Assembly (NCBI RefSeq): GCF_002407185.1
Contig: NZ_CP023563.1
Span: forward strand, 3,348,001-3,412,000
DNA length: 64,000 bases
Direction of reading: 5' to 3'
Source of the DNA: Brachybacterium vulturis
Lineage (GTDB): Bacteria; Actinomycetota; Actinomycetes; Actinomycetales; Dermabacteraceae
Shown here: positions 28,950-36,597 of the stretch, in pieces
How positions within the stretch are numbered: position 1 is the stretch's first letter
Layout: each line of letters starts with the position of its first letter
Notes under the pieces: generated by a model
The model's database searches: none
Seen by the model: only the letters and a program-made list of their open reading frames with translations
What the model was told of the DNA's origin: nothing
Made by a program: the position numbers and the translations under genes

Positions 28950-29494
28950 GCGTGGTCTCCTCCGTCGCGCTGCTCCAACAGATGGTCCAGCAGCGGGTCG
29001 AGCACGGAGATGCCGTCCTCCACACCGCCGCGGGAGCCGGGCAGGTTGACCACGAAGCTGCGCCCGGCCATCCCGGCGAGGCCGCGGCTGAGCAGGGCGG
29101 TCGCGATCTTCTGCGCTCCGCGCCGGCGCACCTCCTCGAGGATCCCCGGCATCTCCCGCTCGATCAGGGGCGCGGTCTGCTCCGGGGTGACATCGGTGGG
29201 GCTGATCCCGGTGCCTCCGGAGGTGACGATGATGTCGATGCCGTCCCCGAGGGCGGCGGCGAGGGCGCGGCCGACCTCGGGGCCGTCGCTGACCACCTGC
29301 TTGTCGACGGCGTCGAGGCCGCGGGCCCGCAGCCACTGCACCAGGTGCGGCCCGGTGCGGTCCTCGTAGCTGCCGTCGGCGGCGCGGGTGGAGGCGATGA
29401 TGACCCGGGCGGTGCCGCGCAGGGCCGGGATCTGCGCCGGGTCCTCGCGCACGGCGCAGTCCGCGTCGGTGCGTCGGGCCGGGATGTGCTTCAT
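28946..29494 (-). CDS. Molybdopterin adenylyltransferase-family protein (MoaB/MogA)
   Basis: A 182-residue MoaB/Mog fold protein that activates molybdopterin by adenylylation before metal insertion by MoeA. The signature TSGGTGISPTDVTPE is near residue 90, and VVNLPGSRGGVEDGI near residue 155. In actinobacteria this fold is usually annotated MoaB and acts like MogA. Its ATG overlaps the moaC stop (ATGA) and its stop overlaps moaE, so the operon is fully coupled. Confidence 0.92.
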   Translation of the reverse strand: MKHIPARRTDADCAVREDPAQIPALRGTARVIIASTRAADGSYEDRTGPHLVQWLRARGLDAVDKQVVSDGPEVGRALAAALGDGIDIIVTSGGTGISPTDVTPEQTAPLIEREMPGILEEVRRRGAQKIATALLSRGLAGMAGRSFVVNLPGSRGGVEDGISVLDPLLDHLLEQRDGGDHA

Positions 29495-30024
29495 CCTCGC
29501 TCCTCCCCTGCCGCCGTGATGTCAGGGGCCGTCTGCGGCGCGCGCGCCTCGGCGTCGGCGCGGGTCCAGTCCCCGCTGCGGCCGCCGGACTTCGTCAGCA
29601 CCTGCACGCCGTCGATGGTGGCCAGGTGGTCGACCGCCTTGATCATGTCGTAGACGGTCAGTGCGGCGACGGTCGCGGCGGTCAGCGCCTCCATCTCGAC
29701 GCCGGTGACGCCCATGGTGCGCACCCGGGCGGTGATCTCCACGCGGTCCTCGCGGGGCACCAGGTCCAGCTCCACCCCGGACAGCGGCAGCGGATGGCAC
29801 AGCGGGATCAGCTCGGGGGTGCGCTTGGCGCCCATGATGCCCGCGATCCGGGCGGTGGCCAGGGCCTCCCCCTTGGGCAGGTCGCCGCTGGCGATGCGGT
29901 CGACGACGTCGGGGCGGGTGCGCAGCACCGCGCGGGCGCTCGCCTCGCGGGAGGTGACGGCCTTGTCGGTCACATCGACCATATGGGCGGAGCCGTCGGC
30001 CCGCACGTGGGACAGATCGTTCAT
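29491..30024 (-). CDS. moaC: Cyclic pyranopterin monophosphate synthase
   Basis: MoaC completes cPMP formation after MoaA. The 177 residues carry the family motifs MVDVTDKAVTSREASARA at the N-terminus, MGAKRTPELIPLCHPL (residues 66-81), which lines the active site, and EMEALTAATVAALTVYDMIKA near residue 128. The start ATG at 30024 overlaps the moeA stop (ATGA). The C-terminal 25 residues are an acidic tail beyond the usual family end. Confidence 0.95.
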   Translation of the reverse strand: MNDLSHVRADGSAHMVDVTDKAVTSREASARAVLRTRPDVVDRIASGDLPKGEALATARIAGIMGAKRTPELIPLCHPLPLSGVELDLVPREDRVEITARVRTMGVTGVEMEALTAATVAALTVYDMIKAVDHLATIDGVQVLTKSGGRSGDWTRADAEARAPQTAPDITAAGEERG

Positions 30025-31280
30025 GAGTCTCCTCCGGGGATCAGCAGGGTCTCGAGCTCGTCGCCGTCGTGCACCACGGCGGTGCCGCGGGGCACCAGCA
30101 CCAGGGCGTCGGCGGCGGCGTATCCGCCCAGGAGGTGCGAGGAGGCCCCGCCCACCAGGCGCACCCGCCCCGAGGGGAGCACCCGGGCCCGACGGTACTG
30201 GTCCAGTCCCGGCGGCGAGGGCTCCTCGGCCTCGAGCCGGAGCGGCAGTCGCAGCCGCCGACGGGACGGGGCGCCGAGGGCGGGCCGGGCGATCAGCTCG
30301 CAGCTGAGCAGCGCGGAGACGGGGTTGCCGGGGAAGGCCAGCCAGGGCACACGGCGTCCGGCGACCTCGAGGGTGCCGATGCCCTGCGGGCCGCCGGGCT
30401 GCATCGCGATCGTGGGGAAGGCGAGGACGACGCCGTCGTGCTCGGCGGCGTGACGGACCACCTCGATCGCTCCCATGCTCACACCGCCGCTGGTGACGAC
30501 GAGGTCGGCGTCGTGGGCGAGGATCTGCGCGTGCAGGTGCTCCAGCAGCGCCGCGGCGTCGTCGGGCACGGCGCCGGTGTGCACCACCTCGGCGCCGGCC
30601 TCGGCGAGCGCGGCGGCGAGTCCCGGACCGTTGGCATCGAACAGAGCACCGGGGTCGGGGGCGCCCTCCCCGGCGGCGCGGACCTCGGACCCGGTGGACA
30701 GCACGATCGTCCGCACCGGTGCCAGCACCTCCACCTCACGGATCCCGCAGGCGGCGAGGTGCGCGATCCGTGGCGGGGTCAGCAGGCGCTGCTCGCGCAG
30801 CACGGTGTCGCCGCGACGGGTGTCCGAGCCGCGGCGACGCACGAAGCGTCCGGGTTCGACGGCCGTGGGGGCGAGTGCGACGGTGGACTCCGCCAGCGCC
30901 GAGGGCGTGAAGCGGCCCGGGGCGCTCTCCTCGACCGGGATCACCAGCTCCGCGCCCGCAGGGATCGGGGCCCCGGTCATGATCGGCCGGGCGGTACCGG
31001 GCTCCAGGCTGCCGGGGGCGTCGCCGGCGGCGATCACCGACCCCAGCGGCAGGGTCACGCTCTCGCCGATGGCGCCGAGAGCGGCGGCGGAGAGCGCGAA
31101 GCCGTCCATCTGGGAGTTGTCATGGCCGGGGACGTCGATGCGGGAGCGCTGCTCGGCCACGGCGATGCGCCCGACGGCCCTCCCTTCGAGCGGGACCACC
31201 TCGCTCCGGCGCACGGTCCCCAGCAGGGCGACCGCGTCCGCCACGTGATCGGCCAGGGGGATCCGCTGGTCACCGGTCAT
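30021..31280 (-). CDS. moeA: Molybdopterin molybdenumtransferase MoeA (copy 1)
   Basis: MoeA inserts molybdate into adenylylated molybdopterin. The 419-residue protein shows DNSQMDGFALSA near residue 50, PIMTGAPIPAGAELVI near 100, TSGGVSMGAIEVV near 265 and FPGNPVSALLSCEL near 320, all standard MoeA motifs. ATG 31280 is preceded by CAGGAG; the very long upstream open frame is the shadow of moaA. First gene of the minus-strand Moco operon, divergent from moaA. A more diverged second copy lies at 41399-42610. Confidence 0.95.
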   Translation of the reverse strand: MTGDQRIPLADHVADAVALLGTVRRSEVVPLEGRAVGRIAVAEQRSRIDVPGHDNSQMDGFALSAAALGAIGESVTLPLGSVIAAGDAPGSLEPGTARPIMTGAPIPAGAELVIPVEESAPGRFTPSALAESTVALAPTAVEPGRFVRRRGSDTRRGDTVLREQRLLTPPRIAHLAACGIREVEVLAPVRTIVLSTGSEVRAAGEGAPDPGALFDANGPGLAAALAEAGAEVVHTGAVPDDAAALLEHLHAQILAHDADLVVTSGGVSMGAIEVVRHAAEHDGVVLAFPTIAMQPGGPQGIGTLEVAGRRVPWLAFPGNPVSALLSCELIARPALGAPSRRRLRLPLRLEAEEPSPPGLDQYRRARVLPSGRVRLVGGASSHLLGGYAAADALVLVPRGTAVVHDGDELETLLIPGGDS

Positions 31281-31460
31281 CGCGTGCTCACTCCTGTTGC
31301 CGGGCTGGGCTGGTCTGCGCGCCGGGAGCCGACGGCATCGGCGCCCTCCCAGTATGGCGCGCCGGGCAAGGACCCTCGGTCCCCGCCCCCGGCCGGCCCT
31401 GCCCCGTATGCTGGGAGCCGACAGCGGCCCGGCCGGGCCGCAGCGGAAGAAGGTGAGCAG

Positions 31461-32561
31461 ATGGCTTCGCGCCGCATCTCGCTGGGGATGCCGACGCCGC
31501 GCAGGACCGACGAGATGGCCGCGTCCCTCCCCGATACCTCCGACCGTCCCGACACACCCGCGCTCGCGGACCGCTTCGGCCGGGAGGCGAGCGACCTGCG
31601 GCTCTCGCTCACCGACTTCTGCAACCTGCGCTGCACCTACTGCATGCCCGCCTCGGGGATGACCTTCCTGAAGAAGGAGCAGCTGCTGAGCGTCGAGGAG
31701 GTGGTGCGCCTGGTGCGCATCGGCGTGGAGCGTCTGGGCATCGAACAGGTCCGCTTCACCGGCGGCGAGCCGCTGACCCGGCCCGATCTCGAGGAGATCA
31801 TCGCCGGGGTCGCCGCTCTCGAGCGGCGCCCGGACATCTCGCTGACCACGAACGCGATCGGTCTCGACCATCGCGCCGCACCATTGCGCGCCGCGGGCCT
31901 GGATCGGATCAACGTCTCCCTGGACTCGGTGGTCTCGGAGACCTTCGAACGCCTCAGCCGGCGCCCGCTGCTGCACCGGGTGCTGGCCGGGATCGACGGC
32001 GCGCGCGAGGCCGGGCTGTCGCCGATCAAGATCAACGCCGTCCTGCTGCCCGGGGTCAACGATCACGAACTGCCGGACCTGCTGGACTGGTGCCTGGACC
32101 GTGAGCTCCAACTGCGCGTGATCGAGCAGATGCCGCTGGATGCGGACCACATCTGGGACCGCAGCTCGATGATCACCGCCGGCGACGTCCATGCGATGCT
32201 CGCGGACCGCTTCGCCCTCTCCCCGGTGGCCGAGGCCCGCGACGGCGCGCCCGCCGAGCTGTTCGAGGTCGCCGACCGCGCCACCGGCCGACCGCGCGGT
32301 CGGGTGGGCATCATCGCCTCGGTGACCCGCCCCTTCTGCGCCGACTGCCGCCGTACTCGCCTGACGGCAGAGGGCCGGGTGCGCACCTGTCTGTTCTCCC
32401 GCGAGGAGACGGACCTGCGCGGTGCGCTGCGCACCGGCGCCGACGACGAGGCCATCGCCGAGATCTGGCGCGCCGCCCAATGGGGGAAGAAGGCCGGCCA
32501 CGGCATGGACCGTGAGGACTTCGTACAGCCGGAGCGCCCCATGAGCGCGATCGGCGGCTGA
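31461..32561 (+). CDS. moaA: GTP 3',8-cyclase
   Basis: Radical SAM enzyme that starts molybdenum-cofactor synthesis from GTP. The 366 residues have the N-terminal cluster motif FCNLRCTYC (C-x3-C-x2-C, about residue 55) and a C-terminal cluster CADC...RTCLF (C-x2-C-x13-C, about residue 295). The protein ends SAIGG; the C-terminal double glycine is needed in MoaA. Start ATG 31461 has AAGGTGA upstream. A TATGCT (31408-31413) gives a likely leader of about 40 nt. The long in-frame extension upstream is the shadow of moeA. moaD follows 11 bp later. Confidence 0.96.
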   Translation: MASRRISLGMPTPRRTDEMAASLPDTSDRPDTPALADRFGREASDLRLSLTDFCNLRCTYCMPASGMTFLKKEQLLSVEEVVRLVRIGVERLGIEQVRFTGGEPLTRPDLEEIIAGVAALERRPDISLTTNAIGLDHRAAPLRAAGLDRINVSLDSVVSETFERLSRRPLLHRVLAGIDGAREAGLSPIKINAVLLPGVNDHELPDLLDWCLDRELQLRVIEQMPLDADHIWDRSSMITAGDVHAMLADRFALSPVAEARDGAPAELFEVADRATGRPRGRVGIIASVTRPFCADCRRTRLTAEGRVRTCLFSREETDLRGALRTGADDEAIAEIWRAAQWGKKAGHGMDREDFVQPERPMSAIGG

Positions 32562-32572
32562 GAGAGGACGAG

Positions 32573-32905
32573 ATGACCGACATCGACCGGAGGGACCTCG
32601 AGCGGACGCCCGAGGCCGCGAGAACCACCGCCGGCCCAGGAGCACCTGCCTCCCCCGCCGCACCGCACATCGCCGCGCGCCTGTTCGCGGGCGCCGCCGC
32701 CGAGTACGGGGCCGACGCGGTCTCGCTGCAGGCGAGCACGCTCGGGGAGGCGATCGACGCGCTGCAGGCCGGCGCGTCCGACTCGGCGGCACGGGTGATC
32801 GGCCGCTCGAGCTTCCTACTGAACGCCGTGGCCGGCTCGGGCCGCGAGCAGCGTCTCTCCGAGGGCGACCGCCTGGATGTGCTGCCGCCCTTCGCCGGCG
32901 GCTGA
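32573..32905 (+). CDS. moaD: Molybdopterin synthase sulfur carrier subunit
   Basis: A 110-residue ubiquitin-like carrier. The last residues LPPFAGG provide the C-terminal Gly-Gly that is adenylylated and thiocarboxylated by MoeB/MoeZ. The core begins around residue 31 (PHIAARLFAGAAAEYGAD); the first 30 residues are a disordered extension. A GAGAGGA precedes the ATG. It is cotranscribed with moaA and convergent with moeZ, the enzyme expected to activate it. Confidence 0.92.
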   Translation: MTDIDRRDLERTPEAARTTAGPGAPASPAAPHIAARLFAGAAAEYGADAVSLQASTLGEAIDALQAGASDSAARVIGRSSFLLNAVAGSGREQRLSEGDRLDVLPPFAGG

Positions 32906-32972
32906 GCAGCACCGCTCCCACCCGCGCTGCCGGCCGGGCCGCCCCGCCCCACCGGCGGAGCCACCGCGCCGT

Positions 32973-34307
32973 TCAGCGCGGCGGGGCCACCGCGAGCTCC
33001 GTGCCGTCCACGGCACCGAAGCCGCCGCGCAGCGAGCGCACCGAGATCCCCTGGGCGGCCAGGCTGCGCTGCACGCTACCCGAACGGGAGCCGGCCGCGC
33101 AGTAGAGCACGGCCCCCTCGAGGCGATGCCGGGGGCCCGCGGGCGCGGCGTCGTCGCCGGGCTCCGCGGCTCCCGTGCCGGCCGGTCCTTCGGCCCGCGG
33201 TCCCCCTCCGCCGGCCGCCCCGGCCAGCGCGAGCACCGCCCCCATCGGCAGGTGCTCCGCGCCGCGGACCATCCCGCTGTCCAGTTCGTGCTCCTCACGG
33301 ATGTCGATCACCCGCACGCCCTCCGCGAGCAGGGCGGGCAGCTCGGCGACGGTCACCTCGTCGAGGGTCGGTCCGGTCGGTCCGGGCAGTCCGCAGGTGG
33401 CCATCACGTCCTCGATCCTCTCCACGGGGCGGCGTCCCGGGTCCCGCGCCAGCGGCAGCTCGTCCCAGCGGGCACGCAGTGCGTCGTAGAGGGCGAGCCG
33501 CCCGAACAGCACGTCCCCGAGGCCGGCCAGGACCTTCACCGCTTCCATGGCCATGCTCGAGCCGATCACCCCGCACAGCATCCCCAGCACCCCGGCCTCG
33601 GAGCAGCTGGGCACCTCCCCGGGGCGCGGCGGCACCGGGTGCACGTCGCGGTAGGTCACGCCGCGGCCGCCGGCTCCCCAGAACACGCTCACCTGCCCGG
33701 CGAAGCCGAGGATGGAGCCCCACACCAGGGGGATGTCCAGCAGCTCGCAGGCATCGGAGGCCAGGTACCGGGTGGGGAAGTTGTCGGTGCCATCGAGCAC
33801 CAGATGGTGGCCGGCGAGCTGCTCGAGGGCGTTCTCGGGGGTGACCACGTCGACCACGGCGCGCACCGTCACCTCGGGGTTCAGCGCGTGCAGGTGCTCC
33901 GCGGCGGCCACCGCCTTGGAGCGCCCCAGGTCCTCGCCGGTGAAGAGCACCTGACGGTGGAGGTTGGTGGGGTCCACCGTGTCCGGATCCAGCAGGGTGA
34001 TCTCGCCGATGCCGGCGGCGACCAGGTAGGTGAGCACCGGCGCACCGAGCCCACCCGCGCCGATCACCGCGACCCGGGAGGCCGCCAACCGGCGCTGGCC
34101 GAGAGCACCCAGCTCGGGCAGCCGCAGCTGGCGGAGGTAGCGCTCCTGCGGGACCGGAGCCGGCGCCGGCTCGACCGCACGGGCGCGGATATCGGGCCGC
34201 TGACCGCTCGCTGCCCACGCGTCGGGACCGGTCGCCCCGGAGCCGGGCACCCCACTATCAGACACCCCATGCACAGTCCTGCCGAAAACTCCATGTCTTT
34301 CCACCAT
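32973..34307 (-). CDS. moeZ: Adenylyltransferase/sulfurtransferase MoeZ (E1-like + rhodanese)
   Basis: A two-domain protein that activates MoaD, and often other ubiquitin-like carriers, by adenylylation and then sulphur transfer. The N-terminal E1-like domain shows VAVIGAGGLGAPVLTYL (nucleotide-binding glycine loop), DxxNLHRQ and PSCSEAGVLG. The C-terminal rhodanese domain has VIDIREEHEL and the active-site loop YCAAGSRSG near residue 410, so the persulfide Cys is present. A Gly/Pro/Ala-rich insert of about 35 residues interrupts the rhodanese domain. At 444 residues it is longer than usual (about 390). The N-terminus is therefore uncertain, and GTG 34274 is an alternative start. Confidence 0.9.
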   Translation of the reverse strand: MVERHGVFGRTVHGVSDSGVPGSGATGPDAWAASGQRPDIRARAVEPAPAPVPQERYLRQLRLPELGALGQRRLAASRVAVIGAGGLGAPVLTYLVAAGIGEITLLDPDTVDPTNLHRQVLFTGEDLGRSKAVAAAEHLHALNPEVTVRAVVDVVTPENALEQLAGHHLVLDGTDNFPTRYLASDACELLDIPLVWGSILGFAGQVSVFWGAGGRGVTYRDVHPVPPRPGEVPSCSEAGVLGMLCGVIGSSMAMEAVKVLAGLGDVLFGRLALYDALRARWDELPLARDPGRRPVERIEDVMATCGLPGPTGPTLDEVTVAELPALLAEGVRVIDIREEHELDSGMVRGAEHLPMGAVLALAGAAGGGGPRAEGPAGTGAAEPGDDAAPAGPRHRLEGAVLYCAAGSRSGSVQRSLAAQGISVRSLRGGFGAVDGTELAVAPPR

Positions 34308-34586
34308 GTGATGTAGTGTCCCTCACGGCCGCGCACCGGAGCGACAGGCTACCGATGGATAACAATTCGGTCATGGGGCCGTGGTGGGCGCGACGATGCG
34401 CCACCGAGTGCCCTACAGTTCAAAAACCTGCTCTGTGATCCGCATCGCTGCGGATCGAGCACCGACCATGTGAGGAATCCCGACGATGCGATCACGTTCG
34501 TCCGCCGGGGCGCGCCGGCACAGCTGCTGCAGCGCCCGCCCGGCCCCCCGTGAGATCGCCCCGGATCCCACCTCGGGAGCCGATGC
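34308..34586. other. Intergenic region, moeZ / peptide ABC operon
   Basis: 279 bp with an AT-richer middle. It has TACAGT at 34414-34419 as a likely -10 for the plus-strand operon and a perfect hairpin GATCCGCA-TCGC-TGCGGATC at 34437-34456 in the leader. A sequence equal to part of the lac operator occurs at 34357 by chance. No gene is seen. Confidence 0.5.
34437..34456 (+). promoter_or_regulatory. Leader hairpin of the peptide ABC operon
   Basis: Perfect 8-bp arms and a 4-nt loop, about 18 bp after the TACAGT -10 and 130 bp before the first start codon. It could be an operator or an mRNA leader structure. Confidence 0.35.
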
Positions 34587-35576
34587 ATGATCAAGTACAT
34601 CCTGCGGCGGTTCGTCAACTACCTGATCCTGACGGTCGTGGCGACCGTCTTCGCGTACATCGCCGCGAGCCTCTTCTTCTTCCCGCGTCGGCGGTACCTC
34701 GGGGTCAACCCCCCGATCCCGGAGGAGTCGATCGACGGCATCCTCAGCGCCTACGGCGTCAACGACAAGGATCCGGTCCTGCTGCGCACCTGGTGGTGGA
34801 TCGAGCGGGTGCTCTTCGAGCCGCTCTCCCAGAAGCTGGGCCAGGACCTCAACGGCGACTGGGTGGTCATGGAGATCTTCAGCCGCGCCGGTCTCAGCCT
34901 GCGCCTGCTCCTGCTGGGCGCCCTGCTGGCGGCGATCCTCGGCGTCACCCTCGGGGTGTGGGGCGCGGTGCGGCAGTACAAGGCCTCGGACCAGATCGTC
35001 TCCTACTCCTCGTTCATCCTCATCTCCACCCCGACCTTCGTCGGCGGCGTGATCCTGATGATCCTGGCGACCAACTTCAACGATCTGCTCGGTGTCCAGG
35101 CGATCCGCTTCACCGGTCCCTACACGCCGGGCATCGACGGCTTCTTCCCGCAGGTGTGGGACGGGTTCGTGCACCTGCTGCTGCCCACGATCGCGCTGAT
35201 GCTGTTCGGGGCGGCCGGGTACTCGCGCTACCAGCGTTCGCTGATGCTCGACGTGCTGGGCAGCGACTTCATCCGCACCGCCCGCGCCAAGGGCGCGACC
35301 CGGAACCGTGCGCTGGTCAAGCACGGGGTGCGCGTCGCGCTGATCCCGATGTCCACCTACTTCGCCTACAGCTTCGGCACCCTGGTGGCCGGTTCGGCGT
35401 TCCTCGAGATCGTCTTCTCGTGGGACGGCATGGGCAAGTACGGCATCGTCGCGGTCCAGACCTCCGACGTCAACGCGCTGGCGGGCAACGTCTGCTTCAC
35501 CGCGGTCCTGCTGCTGATGAGCTCCACCCTGTCCGAAGTGCTCTATGCCGCGCTCGACCCGAGAGTGAGGGTCTGA
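34587..35576 (+). CDS. Peptide-type ABC transporter permease (DppB-like)
   Basis: A 329-residue permease of the dipeptide/oligopeptide/nickel class. TM1 follows MIKYILRRFVNYLI, the typical DppB start, and a long extracytoplasmic loop separates it from the TM core. The EAA motif region reads DFIRTARAKGATRNRALVKH near residue 230. GGGAG sits about 10 nt before the ATG. First gene of a four-gene operon (permease, permease, double ATPase, binding protein). Confidence 0.93.
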   Translation: MIKYILRRFVNYLILTVVATVFAYIAASLFFFPRRRYLGVNPPIPEESIDGILSAYGVNDKDPVLLRTWWWIERVLFEPLSQKLGQDLNGDWVVMEIFSRAGLSLRLLLLGALLAAILGVTLGVWGAVRQYKASDQIVSYSSFILISTPTFVGGVILMILATNFNDLLGVQAIRFTGPYTPGIDGFFPQVWDGFVHLLLPTIALMLFGAAGYSRYQRSLMLDVLGSDFIRTARAKGATRNRALVKHGVRVALIPMSTYFAYSFGTLVAGSAFLEIVFSWDGMGKYGIVAVQTSDVNALAGNVCFTAVLLLMSSTLSEVLYAALDPRVRV

Positions 35577-35577
35577 C

Positions 35578-36597
35578 ATGTCGATGAATGCTCAGCCGCC
35601 CGCTGACCACAGCAGCGATCTCTCCCAGGACATCGAGCCCACCGCGATCCTCCTCGCCGAGCGGACCGGGGCCGGGGACCAGAGGCGGAATCCGCACCGC
35701 CCGATCTCCCGCGGCCGCCTGGTGTGGCGCCGGCTCAAGACCAAGCCGAACTTCTACATCGGTGGCGTGATCGTGGCGCTCATCGTGGCCTTCGCCCTGT
35801 TCGGCGACTTCTTCAACATCTACGAGCAGGGTCAGCAGGACACGTTCAACTTCAACTCCCCGCCGAGTGCCCAGCACTTCTTCGGCACCGACGCGATCGG
35901 CGTGGACCTCTACGCCTCCATGACCTCGGCGCTGCGCAAGTCACTGCTGATCGGCTTCCTCGCCGCTCCCACCTCGACGCTGATCGCAGCGATCATGGGG
36001 TCCCTGGCCGGGTATCTCGGCGGAGTGTTCGAGATGTTCACCAACTGGATGATCAACCTGCTGCTGGTGCTGCCGGTCTTCTACGTGCTGATGATCGTCT
36101 CCCCCGCCATCGCCGACCCCAGCAACCTGCCCGCCGCCCTCCAGTGGCTCGGGTTCCTCCCCGCCTGGGGCCTGCTGGTCCTCGCGATCGGCTTCTTCAG
36201 CTGGATGATCATGGCGCAGATCGTGAAGAACCAGACGAAGTCGCTGAAGGAGCGCGAGTACGTCAAGGCCGCACGCTTCATGGGCGTCAGCACCCCCACC
36301 ATCCTGCGTCGCCACATCATCCCCAACGTCGCCTCCCTGCTGATCATCGACGGCGCCCTCGGCGTCGCCATGGCGATCCTGGCGGAGACCTCGCTGTCCT
36401 TCTTCGGCCTGGGCATCCAGGCCCCGGACGTCTCCCTGGGCACGCTCCTGCAGGACGGCACCGGCGCCGCCGTCACCCGCCCGTGGCTGTTCGTGATCCC
36501 GGCGTCCTTCCTGATCGCCCTGCTGACCGGTGTCGCCCTCGTGGGCGATGCCCTGCGCGATGCCATCGACCCCACCAGTGAGGTGAACCGTGCCTGA
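35578..36597 (+). CDS. Peptide-type ABC transporter permease (DppC-like)
   Basis: A 339-residue permease partner of the preceding gene, one base after its stop. An N-terminal cytoplasmic region of about 55 residues precedes TM1 (NFYIGGVIVALIVAFALF). HFFGTDAIGVDLYASMTSALRKSLLIG is the DppC family marker, and the EAA loop reads EYVKAARFMGVSTPTILRRH near residue 230. The protein's last codons overlap the ATPase start by 8 bp. Confidence 0.93.
   Translation: MSMNAQPPADHSSDLSQDIEPTAILLAERTGAGDQRRNPHRPISRGRLVWRRLKTKPNFYIGGVIVALIVAFALFGDFFNIYEQGQQDTFNFNSPPSAQHFFGTDAIGVDLYASMTSALRKSLLIGFLAAPTSTLIAAIMGSLAGYLGGVFEMFTNWMINLLLVLPVFYVLMIVSPAIADPSNLPAALQWLGFLPAWGLLVLAIGFFSWMIMAQIVKNQTKSLKEREYVKAARFMGVSTPTILRRHIIPNVASLLIIDGALGVAMAILAETSLSFFGLGIQAPDVSLGTLLQDGTGAAVTRPWLFVIPASFLIALLTGVALVGDALRDAIDPTSEVNRA

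Noticed and set aside
34357..34367. GGATAACAATT, identical to part of the E. coli lac operator
   Set aside because: Only half of the operator is matched, the partner half is missing, and no LacI-family gene is near. Chance.
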